This document shows positions 33,915 to 45,046 of a stretch of DNA of 64,000 nucleotides, piece by piece. The DNA is from Synechococcus sp. PROS-U-1 (lineage in GTDB: Bacteria; Cyanobacteriota; Cyanobacteriia; PCC-6307; Cyanobiaceae), in assembly GCF_014279755.1 (NCBI RefSeq), contig NZ_CP047951.1, positions 744,001 through 808,000 of the forward strand, in the 5' to 3' direction. Below the pieces are notes generated by a model. It ran no database searches. It saw only the letters and a program-made list of their open reading frames with translations, and had not been told where the DNA came from. A program made the translations under genes and the position numbers. Position 1 is the stretch's first letter; every line of letters begins with the position of its first letter.

Positions 33915-34955
33915 ATGTTTGGTCTGATCGGACATTCAACGAGTTTTGAGGCCGCTCGCCGCAAGGCAATGGAACTCGGTTTCGATCACATTTCGGACGG
34001 AGATCTCGATGTGTGGTGCAGCGCACCTCCGCAGCTTGTGGAGCATGTTGAAGTCACCAGTCCAACGGGCACGACCATCGAGGGTGCCTACATCGACTCC
34101 TGCTTCGTGCCCGAGATGCTGAGCCGTTTCAAGACGGCTCGCCGCAAGGTGCTCAACGCGATGGAACTTGCCCAGAAGAAGGGCATCAACATCACTGCCC
34201 TGGGCGGTTTCACCTCAATTATTTTCGAGAATTTCAACCTGCTGCAGCACCAGACGGTGCGCAGCACCACCCTGGATTGGCAGCGGTTCACCACCGGGAA
34301 CACCCACACGGCCTGGGTGATCTGCCGCCAGGTGGAGAACAACGCCCCAACCCTCGGTATCGACCTCAGTAAGGCCAAGGTCGCTGTTGTTGGCGCGACC
34401 GGTGACATCGGCTCCGCCGTCTGCCGTTGGCTTCAGGCGCGTACAGGCGTCGAAGAACTGTTGTTGGTGGCGCGTCAGCAGCAACCGTTGCTGGACCTGC
34501 AACAGGAACTCGGCAGTGGAAGGATCCTGACGCTCGATGAGGCTCTGCCGGAAGCGGATGTGGTCGTCTGGGTGGCGAGCATGCCCCGGACCCTTGAGAT
34601 CGACCACAACAGTTTGAAGAAGCCTTGTTTGATGATTGACGGGGGCTACCCCAAGAATCTGAATACCAAGGTCGCTGGTGGCGGCATCCACGTGTTGAAG
34701 GGTGGAATCGTTGAGTTCTGCCGCGACATCGGTTGGTCGATGATGGCCATCGCCGAGATGGAGAAACCTCAGCGCCAGATGTTTGCTTGCTTTGCAGAAG
34801 CGATGCTGCTCGAATTCGAGCGCTGTCACACCAACTTCAGCTGGGGGCGCAACAACATCACCCTCGAGAAGATGGATTTCATCGGTGCGGCATCGGTCCG
34901 CCATGGGTTCAGCACCCTGAACCTCCATCCCAACCTGCAGGCCACTGCCGCCTGA
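33915..34955 (+). CDS. aar: Long-chain acyl-ACP reductase
   Basis: Reduces acyl-ACP to fatty aldehyde with NADPH, feeding ADO. The 346-residue protein begins [20 protein letters not shown], typical of cyanobacterial AAR, has the nucleotide motif [18 protein letters not shown] in mid-protein and [13 protein letters not shown] near the end with Cys292, equivalent to the active-site Cys294 of the S. elongatus enzyme as I recall it. A 113-bp structured gap separates it from ado, so it may have its own promoter. accA follows after 13 bp. Confidence 0.96.
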   Translation: MFGLIGHSTSFEAARRKAMELGFDHISDGDLDVWCSAPPQLVEHVEVTSPTGTTIEGAYIDSCFVPEMLSRFKTARRKVLNAMELAQKKGINITALGGFTSIIFENFNLLQHQTVRSTTLDWQRFTTGNTHTAWVICRQVENNAPTLGIDLSKAKVAVVGATGDIGSAVCRWLQARTGVEELLLVARQQQPLLDLQQELGSGRILTLDEALPEADVVVWVASMPRTLEIDHNSLKKPCLMIDGGYPKNLNTKVAGGGIHVLKGGIVEFCRDIGWSMMAIAEMEKPQRQMFACFAEAMLLEFERCHTNFSWGRNNITLEKMDFIGAASVRHGFSTLNLHPNLQATAA

Positions 34956-34968
34956 TCCCCGGAGAGCC

Positions 34969-35958
34969 ATGCCCCGTCGCCCCCTGCTTGAGTTCGAAAA
35001 ACCGCTCGTCGAGCTGGAGCAGCAGATTGAGCAAATCCGCCAGTTGGCCAGGGATTCGGAAGTTGACGTGTCGCAGCAGCTGCAGCAGCTGGAGACCCTC
35101 GCAGCCCGTCGGCGTCAGGAGATCTTTCAGGGGTTGACTCCCGCCCAGAAGATTCAGGTCGCCCGCCATCCTCAGCGTCCGAGCACGCTGGATTTCATTC
35201 AGATGTTCTGTGACGACTGGGTCGAACTGCATGGAGACCGTCGTGGCAATGACGATCAGGCGTTGATTGGCGGCGTCGGACGGGTGGGTGATCGACCGAT
35301 CATGTTGATCGGCCATCAGAAAGGACGCGACACCAAGGAAAACGTCGCCCGCAATTTCGGGATGGCCGCTCCGGGTGGCTACCGCAAAGCGATGCGGTTG
35401 ATGGACCACGCCGATCGCTTTCGCTTGCCGATCCTCACTTTTATCGATACTCCCGGTGCCTATGCCGGACTCGAAGCTGAGGAGCAGGGCCAGGGTGAAG
35501 CAATCGCCGTCAACCTGCGGGAGATGTTCCGCTTGCGCGTTCCGGTGATCGCCACTGTGATCGGCGAGGGTGGTTCCGGCGGTGCGTTAGGGATCGGGGT
35601 GGCGGATCGATTGCTGATGTTCGAGCACAGCGTCTACACCGTTGCCAGCCCTGAAGCCTGTGCCTCCATCCTTTGGCGTGATGCGGCAAAGGCGCCGGAC
35701 GCAGCGGCAGCCTTGCGGATCACCGGTCGCGATTTGTTGGAGCTGGGGGTGGTGGATGAGGTTCTCGAGGAGCCTTCCGGTGGCAACAACTGGGCGCCGT
35801 TGGAAGCCGGTGAGATCTTGCGGGCGGCGATCGAGCGGCATCTGGATGACTTGCTCAGCCTGTCAGAACAGCAATTGCGAGATGCCCGTTACTCCAAATT
35901 CAGGGCTATGGGGCGTTTTCTCGAAAAAACTTCACAGGATGTCGAGAAAGCAGCTTAA
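34969..35958 (+). CDS. accA: Acetyl-CoA carboxylase carboxyltransferase, alpha subunit
   Basis: One half of the carboxyltransferase that makes malonyl-CoA, the first committed step of fatty-acid synthesis. The 329-residue length and the phrases [73 protein letters not shown] and [18 protein letters not shown] are family hallmarks. Its position next to aar links supply of acyl chains with alkane formation. Confidence 0.97.
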   Translation: MPRRPLLEFEKPLVELEQQIEQIRQLARDSEVDVSQQLQQLETLAARRRQEIFQGLTPAQKIQVARHPQRPSTLDFIQMFCDDWVELHGDRRGNDDQALIGGVGRVGDRPIMLIGHQKGRDTKENVARNFGMAAPGGYRKAMRLMDHADRFRLPILTFIDTPGAYAGLEAEEQGQGEAIAVNLREMFRLRVPVIATVIGEGGSGGALGIGVADRLLMFEHSVYTVASPEACASILWRDAAKAPDAAAALRITGRDLLELGVVDEVLEEPSGGNNWAPLEAGEILRAAIERHLDDLLSLSEQQLRDARYSKFRAMGRFLEKTSQDVEKAA

Positions 35959-35982
35959 GGTGTCGTGGTTTGCTAACGGTTT

Positions 35983-36690
35983 TTGCCAACGGCTCTAATT
36001 ACGGGTGCGAGTCGAGGCATTGGTCGCCGCACAGCTGAGCTCCTGGCTCAACAAGGCTGGGACCTGCTTCTGACGGCCCGCAGTGCCGATCAACTTGATC
36101 AGCTCGGTGAACAGCTCAGGGATCAGGGCGTCTCCGTGGCGTCTACTGCCATTGATCTGACCCAACCTGATGCGATCGCTTCAGCGATGGCCGACCTGCA
36201 GCAGCAGGGGGCTACACCTGCGGTGTTGATCAACAACGCGGGTGCCGCTTACACCGGCGACCTTCTGGCCATGCCGCTGGAGCGTTGGCAATGGCTGTTA
36301 CAGCTGAATGTCACCAGCGTGATGCAAGTTTGTTCAGCAGTTGTTCCCTCCATGCGAAAGCACGGCGGACTGGTGATCAACATCAGCAGCCATGCCGCCC
36401 GCAATGCCTTCCCCCAATGGGGCGCGTATTGCGTGACCAAGGCTGCTTTGGCCAGCTTCACCCGCTGTCTGGCCGAAGAAGAGCGTGGCCATGGCATTCG
36501 TGCCTGCACCCTCACTCTCGGAGCCGTCAATACTCCGCTGTGGGACGCGGAAACCGTACAAAGCGATTTCGATCGTCGTGCCATGCTCTCTGTCGATCAG
36601 GCAGCAGAAACACTGGCGAATCTGGCGATGCAACCCAGCAACCAGTTGATCGAAGACCTCACCCTTATGCCGGCAGCCGGCGCCTTCTGA
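35983..36690 (+). CDS. Short-chain dehydrogenase/reductase
   Basis: A 235-residue classical SDR from a TTG start, 25 bp after accA. The NAD(P) motif is TGASRGIG (9-16), NNAGAAYTGD follows, the catalytic Ser lies in INISSHAARNAF, and Tyr/Lys in YCVTKAALA. Family members act on many carbonyls. Its place between accA and folE, and near ado/aar, suggests reduction of an acyl-derived or pterin compound, but that is only a context guess. folE starts 10 bp downstream. Confidence 0.9.
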   Translation: MPTALITGASRGIGRRTAELLAQQGWDLLLTARSADQLDQLGEQLRDQGVSVASTAIDLTQPDAIASAMADLQQQGATPAVLINNAGAAYTGDLLAMPLERWQWLLQLNVTSVMQVCSAVVPSMRKHGGLVINISSHAARNAFPQWGAYCVTKAALASFTRCLAEEERGHGIRACTLTLGAVNTPLWDAETVQSDFDRRAMLSVDQAAETLANLAMQPSNQLIEDLTLMPAAGAF

Positions 36691-36699
36691 GCGAGCACT

Positions 36700-37455
36700 A
36701 TGACCTCCACAGTCCCTTTCGTTTCCAACGGCGTCGCCAACAGCAATGGCAATGGCCGCAGCAGCTTGAGTCCAAAGATTTCAGCGCGGATTCGTGAACG
36801 CCTGAGAGAAGCAGGTGCGTCTTTCCTGGCCAATGACAACATTGCCGATCACCTCCTGCCTGGTGAATTGGATCAATTGCAGGTTGAAGTCGCTGACAAA
36901 GTTCGCGACCTGCTGCGCAGCTTGGTGATTGACATCGAGAACGACCACAACACTCACGAGACGGCGGAGCGGGTCGCCAAGATGTACCTCCAGGAAGTGT
37001 TCAAAGGGCGCTATCAACAGCAACCCAAGGTGGCCAGCTTCCCGAATGTGAAGCAGCTGGATGAGATCTACACCGTTGGACCGATCACGGTGCGTTCCGC
37101 CTGTTCCCACCACCTGGTGCCGATCATGGGCAACTGCTGGATCGGAATCAAGCCTGGCTCCCGCGTGATCGGTCTGTCCAAGTTCACCCGCGTGGCTGAT
37201 TGGGTGTTCTCCCGCCCCCACATTCAGGAGGAAGCGGTGATGATCCTTGCCGATGAAATTGAGAAGCTCTGCGAGCCTCAGGGCCTCGGAATCATTATCA
37301 AGGCGCAGCACTACTGCATGAAATGGCGTGGTGTGAAGGAGCCCCAAACCAGCATGGTGAACTCTGTGGTTCGCGGCGATTTCCGCCACGATCCAAGCCT
37401 CAAGCAGGAGTTCTTCGAGCTGGTGCGTCAGCAGCAAGCGCTGCTCAGCACCTGA
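36700..37455 (+). CDS. folE: GTP cyclohydrolase I
   Basis: Converts GTP to dihydroneopterin triphosphate, the first step of tetrahydrofolate synthesis. The 251-residue protein has VRSACSHHLVPIMGNCWIGI with the zinc-binding Cys-His pair, SKFTRVADWVFSRPHIQEE and IIIKAQHYCMKWRGVKEPQ with the second Cys. The first motif is CSHH rather than the common CEHH, as in other cyanobacterial enzymes of this branch. The N-terminal 70 residues (SNGVANSNGNGRSSL) are low-complexity. It is convergent to trpF. Confidence 0.95.
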   Translation: MTSTVPFVSNGVANSNGNGRSSLSPKISARIRERLREAGASFLANDNIADHLLPGELDQLQVEVADKVRDLLRSLVIDIENDHNTHETAERVAKMYLQEVFKGRYQQQPKVASFPNVKQLDEIYTVGPITVRSACSHHLVPIMGNCWIGIKPGSRVIGLSKFTRVADWVFSRPHIQEEAVMILADEIEKLCEPQGLGIIIKAQHYCMKWRGVKEPQTSMVNSVVRGDFRHDPSLKQEFFELVRQQQALLST

Positions 37456-37466
37456 TCAGCTCTGAA

Positions 37467-38138
37467 TCAATTCTTCTGCACTGCCTCGACAAGGGCTTGA
37501 ACCTTGTCGAGGTTTTTCCATCCCGGCCGTTCCTCCAGCCTGCTTGATGCGTCCAGGCCTTGGGGGCTGACATGGCTGAGGAGTTCAGGAACCCACTCCG
37601 CACTCACCCCACCCGCCAGCCACCACGGCACCGAGAGCTCGGTGTCACTGAGCCAATCGAGGGGCAACCGGTGGCCGGTGCCGCCGAGTTGATCGGCGCT
37701 CCAGGCATCGAGGAGCAGCGCGTTCATGTGGGGGGCGTAGTGCTTCAGTTGCAGGAGATCCTCGGGTTCGCGCACCCGCAACGCTTTCCACCACTGTTGA
37801 CGGGGATAGCGCTGTTTCAAGGTCTGGCAGCGCTCTCTGGATTCGTTGCCGTGCAGTTGCACCACGGAGGGCTGTCCAGTTCCGCTCAGCGCCTCCTCCA
37901 GGGCCGCATCGCCCGGATCGGCCACCACCCAAACCCGATTCAGTGGGGGATGCTGCTCCTCGAGCACCGTGAACAAGGCCCTGCGCTGTGTTGGTTCGAC
38001 ATAGCGCGGGGTGTTTTCAACGCCGATCACGCCAATCGCTTGTACTCCCATGCGTGCAATGGCGAGGGCTTGCTCAAGGTCGGTGATCCCGCAGATCTTG
38101 AGGTCTGGGGTGGGGCGGGGATCACGCAAGGGCTGCAC
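37467..38138 (-). CDS. trpF: Phosphoribosylanthranilate isomerase
   Basis: Third-to-last step of tryptophan synthesis, an Amadori rearrangement of phosphoribosylanthranilate. The 223-residue TIM barrel starts PDLKICGITDLEQALAIARMG with the catalytic Cys, has VVQLHGNESRERCQ, LLLDAWSADQLGGTG and WWLAGGVSAEWVPELL. Convergent with folE; the ATG at 38138 is 20 bp from the next gene's start on the other strand, so the two share a very short divergent promoter region. Confidence 0.95.
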   Translation of the reverse strand: MQPLRDPRPTPDLKICGITDLEQALAIARMGVQAIGVIGVENTPRYVEPTQRRALFTVLEEQHPPLNRVWVVADPGDAALEEALSGTGQPSVVQLHGNESRERCQTLKQRYPRQQWWKALRVREPEDLLQLKHYAPHMNALLLDAWSADQLGGTGHRLPLDWLSDTELSVPWWLAGGVSAEWVPELLSHVSPQGLDASSRLEERPGWKNLDKVQALVEAVQKN

Positions 38139-38158
38139 CGATTGCTCTCCCTAGGATC

Positions 38159-39451
38159 GTGGATGACAGTCCGCGACAGCGGCACACGACGGGATTGACG
38201 GTGGGAGAGGGCTGGCAGGTGCTCAAAATCGGCGGAATTCCACTGCGGCTCCAGCCCAGCTGGTTGTTTGCTGTAGCGATTTTCACCACGTTGTTCCAAT
38301 CCCGTTATGCCGCCACGGCCTCTCAAACCGTCAGCTGGGGTTTGGGTTTACTGACCACCTTGCTGTTGTTCAGCTCCGTGCTGCTGCACGAATTGGGCCA
38401 TGCGCTGATGGCCCTGCGGGAAGGGGTGAAGGTGTTGAGCATCACCCTGTTCCATCTGGGCGGTATTGCCCGGGTCGAGAAAGAATGCCCCACCGCCATG
38501 GGCAATCTGCGCATCGCGGCGGCTGGTCCGATCGTCAGTTTGTTGCTGGCCCTCGGGATGCTGCTGGGTGCTGCATCTCTTTCCGACACCCAGCCCTTGG
38601 CCACGCAGCTGTTGAGCCAGGTGGGGTTGCTCAACTTGATGCTGGGACTGTTCAACCTGTTGCCGGGGCTGCCCCTGGATGGTGGGTTGATCCTCAAGGC
38701 CTTGGTCTGGCAGGTCAGCGGCAGTCAGCAGAAAGGCGTTCAGGTGGCTTCGGCGTCCGGGCGGGCCCTGTCGATGCTGATGATCCTGATGGGCGGGGTC
38801 CTGCTCTGGCAGGGCTGGGGGATCAACGGAATCCTGTTGATGTTGATCGGCTGGTTCGGGCTGGGTGCCAACCGCAGTCAGACCCAGATGCTGCAATTGC
38901 AGAACGTGCTGCGCGAATTGAAGGTGGAGGCTTCGGCGGGCCGACGCTTTCGCGTGCTGGAGGCTGATCAGACCTTGCGGCGCCTCAGCCAGCTGCGGCT
39001 GACCGCCAGCGTGGAGGAGGGTCCGGCTGATTGGGTGCTCGTCTGCAAGAGCGGTCGATGGGTGGGCTGGATTGATGATCAGCCCTTGAAGCTCTTGCCT
39101 GTGCAGCAATGGGACCAGCAGCGACTCGAGGATCATCTACGCCCCCTCTCTGAACTGCCGTCAATCGTGGGATCTGCTGGGTTGGTGGACGCGGTGCCTG
39201 CTCTTGAGTCGGCCTCCCAGGGTCGCCTGTTGGTGATGAGTGCTGCAGGCCTTCCCTCCGGCACCCTCGATCGCATGGATGTGGGGGATGCCGTCCTGAA
39301 GCGTCTGGGGGTGAGCCTGCCCGCAGCGATTCTTGATGAAGCGCGCAAGCGCAACGGCTATCCAATGGGCCTGGCGATGCTTCCGCAAATGGTTCAAACG
39401 ATGCAGTCTCAAAGTTCCGACCAGGACGCCAGCTCGTCGTCCAACTCCTGA
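38159..39451 (+). CDS. Site-2-type M50 metalloprotease
   Basis: A 430-residue membrane protease. The zinc-binding HELGH begins at His77 (VLLHELGHALMA), and the third ligand Asp174 is in NLLPGLPLDGGLIL, both in transmembrane segments. After about residue 245 follows a soluble regulatory part, which looks like a CBS-domain region (RRFRVLEADQTLRRLSQLRL). Such SpoIVFB-like rhomboid-independent proteases cleave membrane-bound regulators. The frame opens at GTG 38159; GTG 38201 (VGEGWQVL) is an alternative start. It overlaps the convergent transferase gene by 43 bp. Confidence 0.9.
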   Translation: MDDSPRQRHTTGLTVGEGWQVLKIGGIPLRLQPSWLFAVAIFTTLFQSRYAATASQTVSWGLGLLTTLLLFSSVLLHELGHALMALREGVKVLSITLFHLGGIARVEKECPTAMGNLRIAAAGPIVSLLLALGMLLGAASLSDTQPLATQLLSQVGLLNLMLGLFNLLPGLPLDGGLILKALVWQVSGSQQKGVQVASASGRALSMLMILMGGVLLWQGWGINGILLMLIGWFGLGANRSQTQMLQLQNVLRELKVEASAGRRFRVLEADQTLRRLSQLRLTASVEEGPADWVLVCKSGRWVGWIDDQPLKLLPVQQWDQQRLEDHLRPLSELPSIVGSAGLVDAVPALESASQGRLLVMSAAGLPSGTLDRMDVGDAVLKRLGVSLPAAILDEARKRNGYPMGLAMLPQMVQTMQSQSSDQDASSSSNS

Positions 39452-40125
39452 GCTTCTTTGGTGCTCAGAGGCTGCATTTGCCAACAGCAGCCAGTCCACG
39501 ACTGAATCAGGCTCTGGCGCAGCTGCTGATCCAAATCCATGCGGCTGATCTGAGCCGGTGCTGCTGCCGGTGCCGCTTCCCCAAACACGTCAGACCAAAG
39601 GTCGGCGGGCGGATCCAGCAGGATTTCGCCGTGCTGAAGCAGACGACCGTTCTGCCAGCGTTGGGCGCTGCCGACCCGTTTCACGCCGAATTCATCCACC
39701 AGGTCGGCCACAGTTGCAGTGGCGAAACAATTGCTGGCTTCGGCTCCAGCTGGGTCGGATCCGAACTGAAGCGGTAGACCGAGCCCCTCGAAGCCATCGA
39801 CCAACCACTGACAGGCCTGGCGATAGGCCTCCTGGCGTCGTCGTGGTGCATCGGGCCAGATCAAGGCGTAGGTGAGACCGCCGGCATGGAGCACCGCCCT
39901 GCCACCGCTGGGACGTCGCACCAGGCGGAGGCGGCCGCGCTGGGCCAGATCATTCCAGTGGTCAGGCCATTGGCGTTGATGGCGTCCAAGCGACAGCCAA
40001 GGTCCGTCCCAGCGGTAAAAGCGCAGCGTTGGCCCGTTGCTCCGGTTCAGAAGCCAGGCATCCAAGGCCATCTGGGTGTGTCCATCTGCTTGCTGGGTTG
40101 GAAGCAGACGCCCCGTTGCGGGCAT
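39409..40125 (-). CDS. Lipoate-ligase/octanoyltransferase family protein
   Basis: A 238-residue biotinyl/lipoyl transferase-fold protein. The signature RLVRRPSGGRAVLHAGGLTY matches the lipoate-ligase RRxSGGxAVxH box, and GVKRVGSAQRWQNGRLLQHGEI matches the next block. Cys in SNCFATATVADL occupies the place of the catalytic Cys of LipM octanoyltransferases, so a LipM-like activity is a reasonable guess; LplA-like ligase activity cannot be excluded. Start ATG 40125; the frame stays open further upstream but overlaps the next gene. Confidence 0.85.
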   Translation of the reverse strand: MPATGRLLPTQQADGHTQMALDAWLLNRSNGPTLRFYRWDGPWLSLGRHQRQWPDHWNDLAQRGRLRLVRRPSGGRAVLHAGGLTYALIWPDAPRRRQEAYRQACQWLVDGFEGLGLPLQFGSDPAGAEASNCFATATVADLVDEFGVKRVGSAQRWQNGRLLQHGEILLDPPADLWSDVFGEAAPAAAPAQISRMDLDQQLRQSLIQSWTGCCWQMQPLSTKEAQELDDELASWSEL

Positions 40126-40152
40126 GCTGGAGGGAAGGATCGATCGCACGCC

Positions 40153-40920
40153 ATGGTGCCCTGGTGGGATGTGCCGATCCTGATCGCCCTGGGTCTGCTG
40201 GCCGGAGGGTTGGCTGGGCTGCTTGGTATCGGCGGTGGGTTGATCTTCGCGCCGCTCCTGCTCTGGCTCGATCTCCCGCCCCATCAGGCCCTGGCCACCA
40301 GCAGTTTCGCCATTGTGCCCACGGCATTGGCGGGTACGATCACCCACCTGCGCCAAGGCCAGGTGCCGACTCGGCCCGGCCTCGCCATCGGCTTAGCGGC
40401 CTTCGGTTCGGCGCTGCTGTTTGGTGGGTTAGCTGGCTTGGCAGCGGGCTGGATTCTGTTGGCGATGCAGACGCTGATGTATGTCGTGCTGGCGTTCTGC
40501 GTTCGTGAACGGTCCGAGGCGGATGCCAGCGAGAACGTCGATGACAGCAGCGCACCACAGTTGGCCGGTGTGGGTTGCATCGCCGGCTGGACCGCCGGGA
40601 TGTTGGGTCTGGGCGGGGGGCTGGTGATGGTGCCGCTGATGAGTGGTCCGTTGTCCGTGCCGATTCATCAGGCCGTGCGGCTCAGCACGGTGGCGGTGCT
40701 CTGTTCGGCCAGCGCAGCATCCCTGCAGTTTCTGCATGAGGGACGCGGTGTTCCTCTGATGGGTCTTCTGCTGGGTGGGGTGGCCGCCTTCGCGGCCCAG
40801 TGGACCGCCAGCCGTCTTGATCAGTTTGATGCGGTTCTTCTGGTGCGCTGCCTGCGGGGACTGGCGATCATCCTGGCGATCGACAGCTCCCGGCGAGCGC
40901 TGCAGCTATGGCTGTCGTAA
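40153..40920 (+). CDS. TauE/SafE-family (sulfite/sulfonate) membrane permease
   Basis: A 255-residue protein with about seven or eight hydrophobic helices. The two repeated family motifs are present, GLLAGGLAGLLGIGGGLIFAP near the start and WTAGMLGLGGGLVMVPLM in the second half, a clear sign of internal duplication. TauE/SafE members export or import organosulfur or other small anions; the substrate is not predictable. Start ATG 40153; a longer frame upstream overlaps the divergent transferase and is not typical. Confidence 0.88.
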   Translation: MVPWWDVPILIALGLLAGGLAGLLGIGGGLIFAPLLLWLDLPPHQALATSSFAIVPTALAGTITHLRQGQVPTRPGLAIGLAAFGSALLFGGLAGLAAGWILLAMQTLMYVVLAFCVRERSEADASENVDDSSAPQLAGVGCIAGWTAGMLGLGGGLVMVPLMSGPLSVPIHQAVRLSTVAVLCSASAASLQFLHEGRGVPLMGLLLGGVAAFAAQWTASRLDQFDAVLLVRCLRGLAIILAIDSSRRALQLWLS

Positions 40921-40939
40921 GAGCCAATCAGTTCAGCGG

Positions 40940-41410
40940 TCAGTTCAAAAGATCCCAGAACCCCGCATCGAGCTCATAACCCAAGGCTGCGGCCATTTGG
41001 GAGAGGTTGCCTCGCATCGGCTGTCCCAGCTGCTGCTGGCAGAGGTCGTCGAGCAGCATCAAGCGATGGGTCACCCAGAGTTCCAAGGCCTCAGGGTCAA
41101 AACGCAGGCCTTCGCTGCGGCTGAAACTGTGAGGCACCACCAGTGCGACGTGGCGGATCAAGCTGCCCTGGTCGCGTTCGAGCACCAGGGGCAGCCAGGG
41201 GAAGCGGGCATCCGCCCGCAGAGCCCAAAGGCGAGGTTCAGGGCATTCCGGCAGCTCCCGCGGGTCATCCTCAGCGCGGGGCCAGTCGAAACGGAGCTCG
41301 AGTACCGGCCCCTGGCGAAGCAGTGCGTCCAGCGGCTGATCGCTCCAGATCTCCAGCGGCTGCAGATCCAAAGCGCGGATGGCAGGGGCATCGATCAGAA
41401 CCGGATCCAT
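40940..41410 (-). CDS. crr6: CRR6-family NDH-1 assembly factor
   Basis: 156 residues of the CRR6/DUF1817 family. Conserved text: LELRFDWPRAEDDPRELPE, RLWALRADARFPWLPLVLE, HVALVVPHSFSRSEGLRF and FDPEALELWVTHRLMLLDDL. In plants CRR6 matures the NdhI subunit, and the Synechocystis homologue is involved in NDH-1 hydrophilic-arm assembly. Start ATG 41410; an upstream ATG adds a non-conserved leader. It is divergent from psaM and 9 kb from the ndhF4/ndhD4/cupB genes' nearest photosynthesis neighbours. Confidence 0.83.
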   Translation of the reverse strand: MDPVLIDAPAIRALDLQPLEIWSDQPLDALLRQGPVLELRFDWPRAEDDPRELPECPEPRLWALRADARFPWLPLVLERDQGSLIRHVALVVPHSFSRSEGLRFDPEALELWVTHRLMLLDDLCQQQLGQPMRGNLSQMAAALGYELDAGFWDLLN

Positions 41411-41493
41411 GGGCTGGTGTGACAGGCCTTTGCGAATGATGGCCTGCAGCCCCTCCTTCGGAGAAGAATGGGAGCGTTTGATGCATGGCTCCC

Positions 41494-41598
41494 ATGGAAA
41501 CCGTTCTGTCTGCACCTGAGGTGTTCATCGCCCTCGTGGTGGCTGCCCATGCCGCTGTTCTGGCCCTGCGTCTTTCCATCAGCCTCTACGAAGCCTGA
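41494..41598 (+). CDS. psaM: Photosystem I subunit M
   Basis: A 34-residue single-helix peptide of photosystem I, which sits at the trimer interface. Its sequence, EVFIALVVAAHAAVLALRLS then ISLYEA, matches PsaM (Synechocystis ends LALRLSTELYK-like). ATG 41494 (METVLSAPEV) gives the expected length; an in-frame ATG at 41485 would add three residues. It was found by reading the gap between the CRR6 gene and a small membrane-protein gene, and is easily missed because of its size. Confidence 0.85.
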   Translation: METVLSAPEVFIALVVAAHAAVLALRLSISLYEA

Positions 41599-41687
41599 GT
41601 TCAACGGGCTGCCCATATCAACGGGCGTAGAGCTGGTCTTGGCACCGTGAACGGATTGCGTTACAAGCGGATGTTCGTGCTGATGCG

Positions 41688-42041
41688 GTGACCGCCAGTC
41701 AGGTTCAAAGTCCAGCTCCCCGCACGGATGCAGCCAGCATGGCTGCAGCGATTCAGCGGCAGACCGATCAACAAGAACTGCAGTGCAGCCTGCTTGCCCT
41801 GGCTGCCAAAGCGGGTCTTGTGCTTCTGGGTTGCGTGAGTTTGATCCGCTTGTCGGTGGCCTATCAGGAACGGATGGACCGCCACAGTGAAATTGCGGCG
41901 GTGGTGTCGATTGAGACGGCCAAATTAGAAACGCTGCAGCATCGGTTTGATCGTCTGTTCAGCATCGGTGGAGAGAAGCGCCTGATCAGCGAGCAGGATC
42001 AGTGGATTGGCCCCAATCGCAAGCGCATTGTTTGGCGCTGA
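41688..42041 (+). CDS. Single-TM cyanobacterial hypothetical protein
   Basis: A 117-residue protein from GTG 41688. A Gln-rich N-terminus precedes one transmembrane helix at about 41-59 (LLALAAKAGLVLLGCVSLI) and a helical, probably coiled-coil, region (MDRHSEIAAVVSIETAKLETLQHRFDRLF). The end is basic. Not recognised; its position between psaM and por suggests a thylakoid-membrane role, but that is context only. Confidence 0.6.
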   Translation: MTASQVQSPAPRTDAASMAAAIQRQTDQQELQCSLLALAAKAGLVLLGCVSLIRLSVAYQERMDRHSEIAAVVSIETAKLETLQHRFDRLFSIGGEKRLISEQDQWIGPNRKRIVWR

Positions 42042-42050
42042 GATTCGTGA

Positions 42051-43064
<1,014 letters not shown>

Positions 43065-43070
43065 GCCTGA

Positions 43071-43940
43071 TCAGGCTGGCGTCTCCATCTCCATCCACCG
43101 ACTCGGAACCGCAATCCCCCGAGCCAGCAAGCCATTCAGCTCACGAGCAACGATCGGGGCACAGTGTTTTCGGAACACAGCCGGGGGAGCTTGGACGACC
43201 GTTGTGTTGATCCGGCGGTTGAGGTTGTTGTGACCGGAGTGGTCTCGGGCGGGGATCTCGAGAAACTGTTCGATGCTGGCCAGCAATGCTTCGGGTTGAT
43301 TTTCGATGTCGTCAAAGAGGATTGCTTTGGCATTCTGGTGACCCAGTCCGTCACAAACTGCATCGAGGTTGCTGCAGTATTGACTGTGTCTATTCACGGC
43401 AGAATTACTCAGAAAATGCTCAATCTGTTGTTCGAAGTCTGATGGATGGATGTTTTCGTGTGATTGGCCTGAAAATTTGTATTGGCTCCAGAGCCGTTCG
43501 CAAGGTTCTCTGAGGATGTAAATCGCTTTGGTCTGTTTGCTGACCTCTGATCGCAGTCGTGTCCAGCCTTCGGCCGGAATCAAGGCCGACAGATTGCTGA
43601 AGTCAGCGTTCCATGCACGTCGCCCTTTGTTGCCGTTGAACAGATTTTTATACCAAGGGACAGAAGTTGCCCCTTTCAGGTAGTAATCGTTGTACCAGTC
43701 TCGAATGAGCTTCTGACGTTCTGGTCGGAGATTGCCAATGTTGTTGAGTCGCGTTCGTACTCGATGGAGGCGATGCTCATCGGTGAGATGTTTCTTGTTC
43801 AGGTAATGGTGAGCTAGAAAGTGAATCTCTTTCTCTGGGGTAAAATGAATATCAGGATGACGCTTCAGTATGGAGTAAAGCCAGGTTGTCCCGGCTTTCA
43901 TCGCTCCAATGCTTAGAAATAATCTCTCCATCTGTCCCAT
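43071..43940 (-). CDS. Sulfotransferase-family protein (accessory insertion)
   Basis: A 289-residue protein with the PAPS-binding 5' loop GAMKAGTTWLYSILKRHP at about 12-30 and the 3' segment LREPCERLWSQYKFSG in mid-protein, so it is a candidate sulfotransferase acting on cell-surface sugars or metabolites. It sits between por and chlL, 6 bp from por. Its sequence is visibly AT-richer than its neighbours (for example the Phe/Lys/Asn-rich codons ending in T or A), suggesting acquisition. ATG 43940 or 43931 (MERLFL) may be the start. Confidence 0.85.
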   Translation of the reverse strand: MGQMERLFLSIGAMKAGTTWLYSILKRHPDIHFTPEKEIHFLAHHYLNKKHLTDEHRLHRVRTRLNNIGNLRPERQKLIRDWYNDYYLKGATSVPWYKNLFNGNKGRRAWNADFSNLSALIPAEGWTRLRSEVSKQTKAIYILREPCERLWSQYKFSGQSHENIHPSDFEQQIEHFLSNSAVNRHSQYCSNLDAVCDGLGHQNAKAILFDDIENQPEALLASIEQFLEIPARDHSGHNNLNRRINTTVVQAPPAVFRKHCAPIVARELNGLLARGIAVPSRWMEMETPA

Positions 43941-43988
43941 TTATTGATGGGATTTTACCTCGATCTTTGCTGTTTCAGTTTTTGGTTG

Positions 43989-44879
<891 letters not shown>

Positions 44880-45046
44880 TCAGCGACCTGTGCAAGAGAA
44901 GTCAGTTTCATTCAACAGCAGCAGATGTGCAGTAGTTGCTTTTCACTAAGAAATGAAAGATCTGGGCCATGGTTGAGCTGCAGGAACAGAATTTCTTTCA
45001 ATTGAATAAAAAGAAATGAGTGCAAATGCTCAGGTTTTTGCTGTGA
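44880..45046. other. AT-rich gap between chlL and the amine-oxidase remnant
   Basis: No gene seen. The stretch is AT-rich (for example AATTTCTTTCAATTGAATAAAA) and its tail runs into the amine-oxidase remnant. It should hold the chlL promoter. Confidence 0.6.

Noticed and set aside
36172-36179. HIP1 octamer GCGATCGC
   Set aside because: One isolated copy in coding sequence; no enrichment as in HIP1-rich freshwater cyanobacteria.
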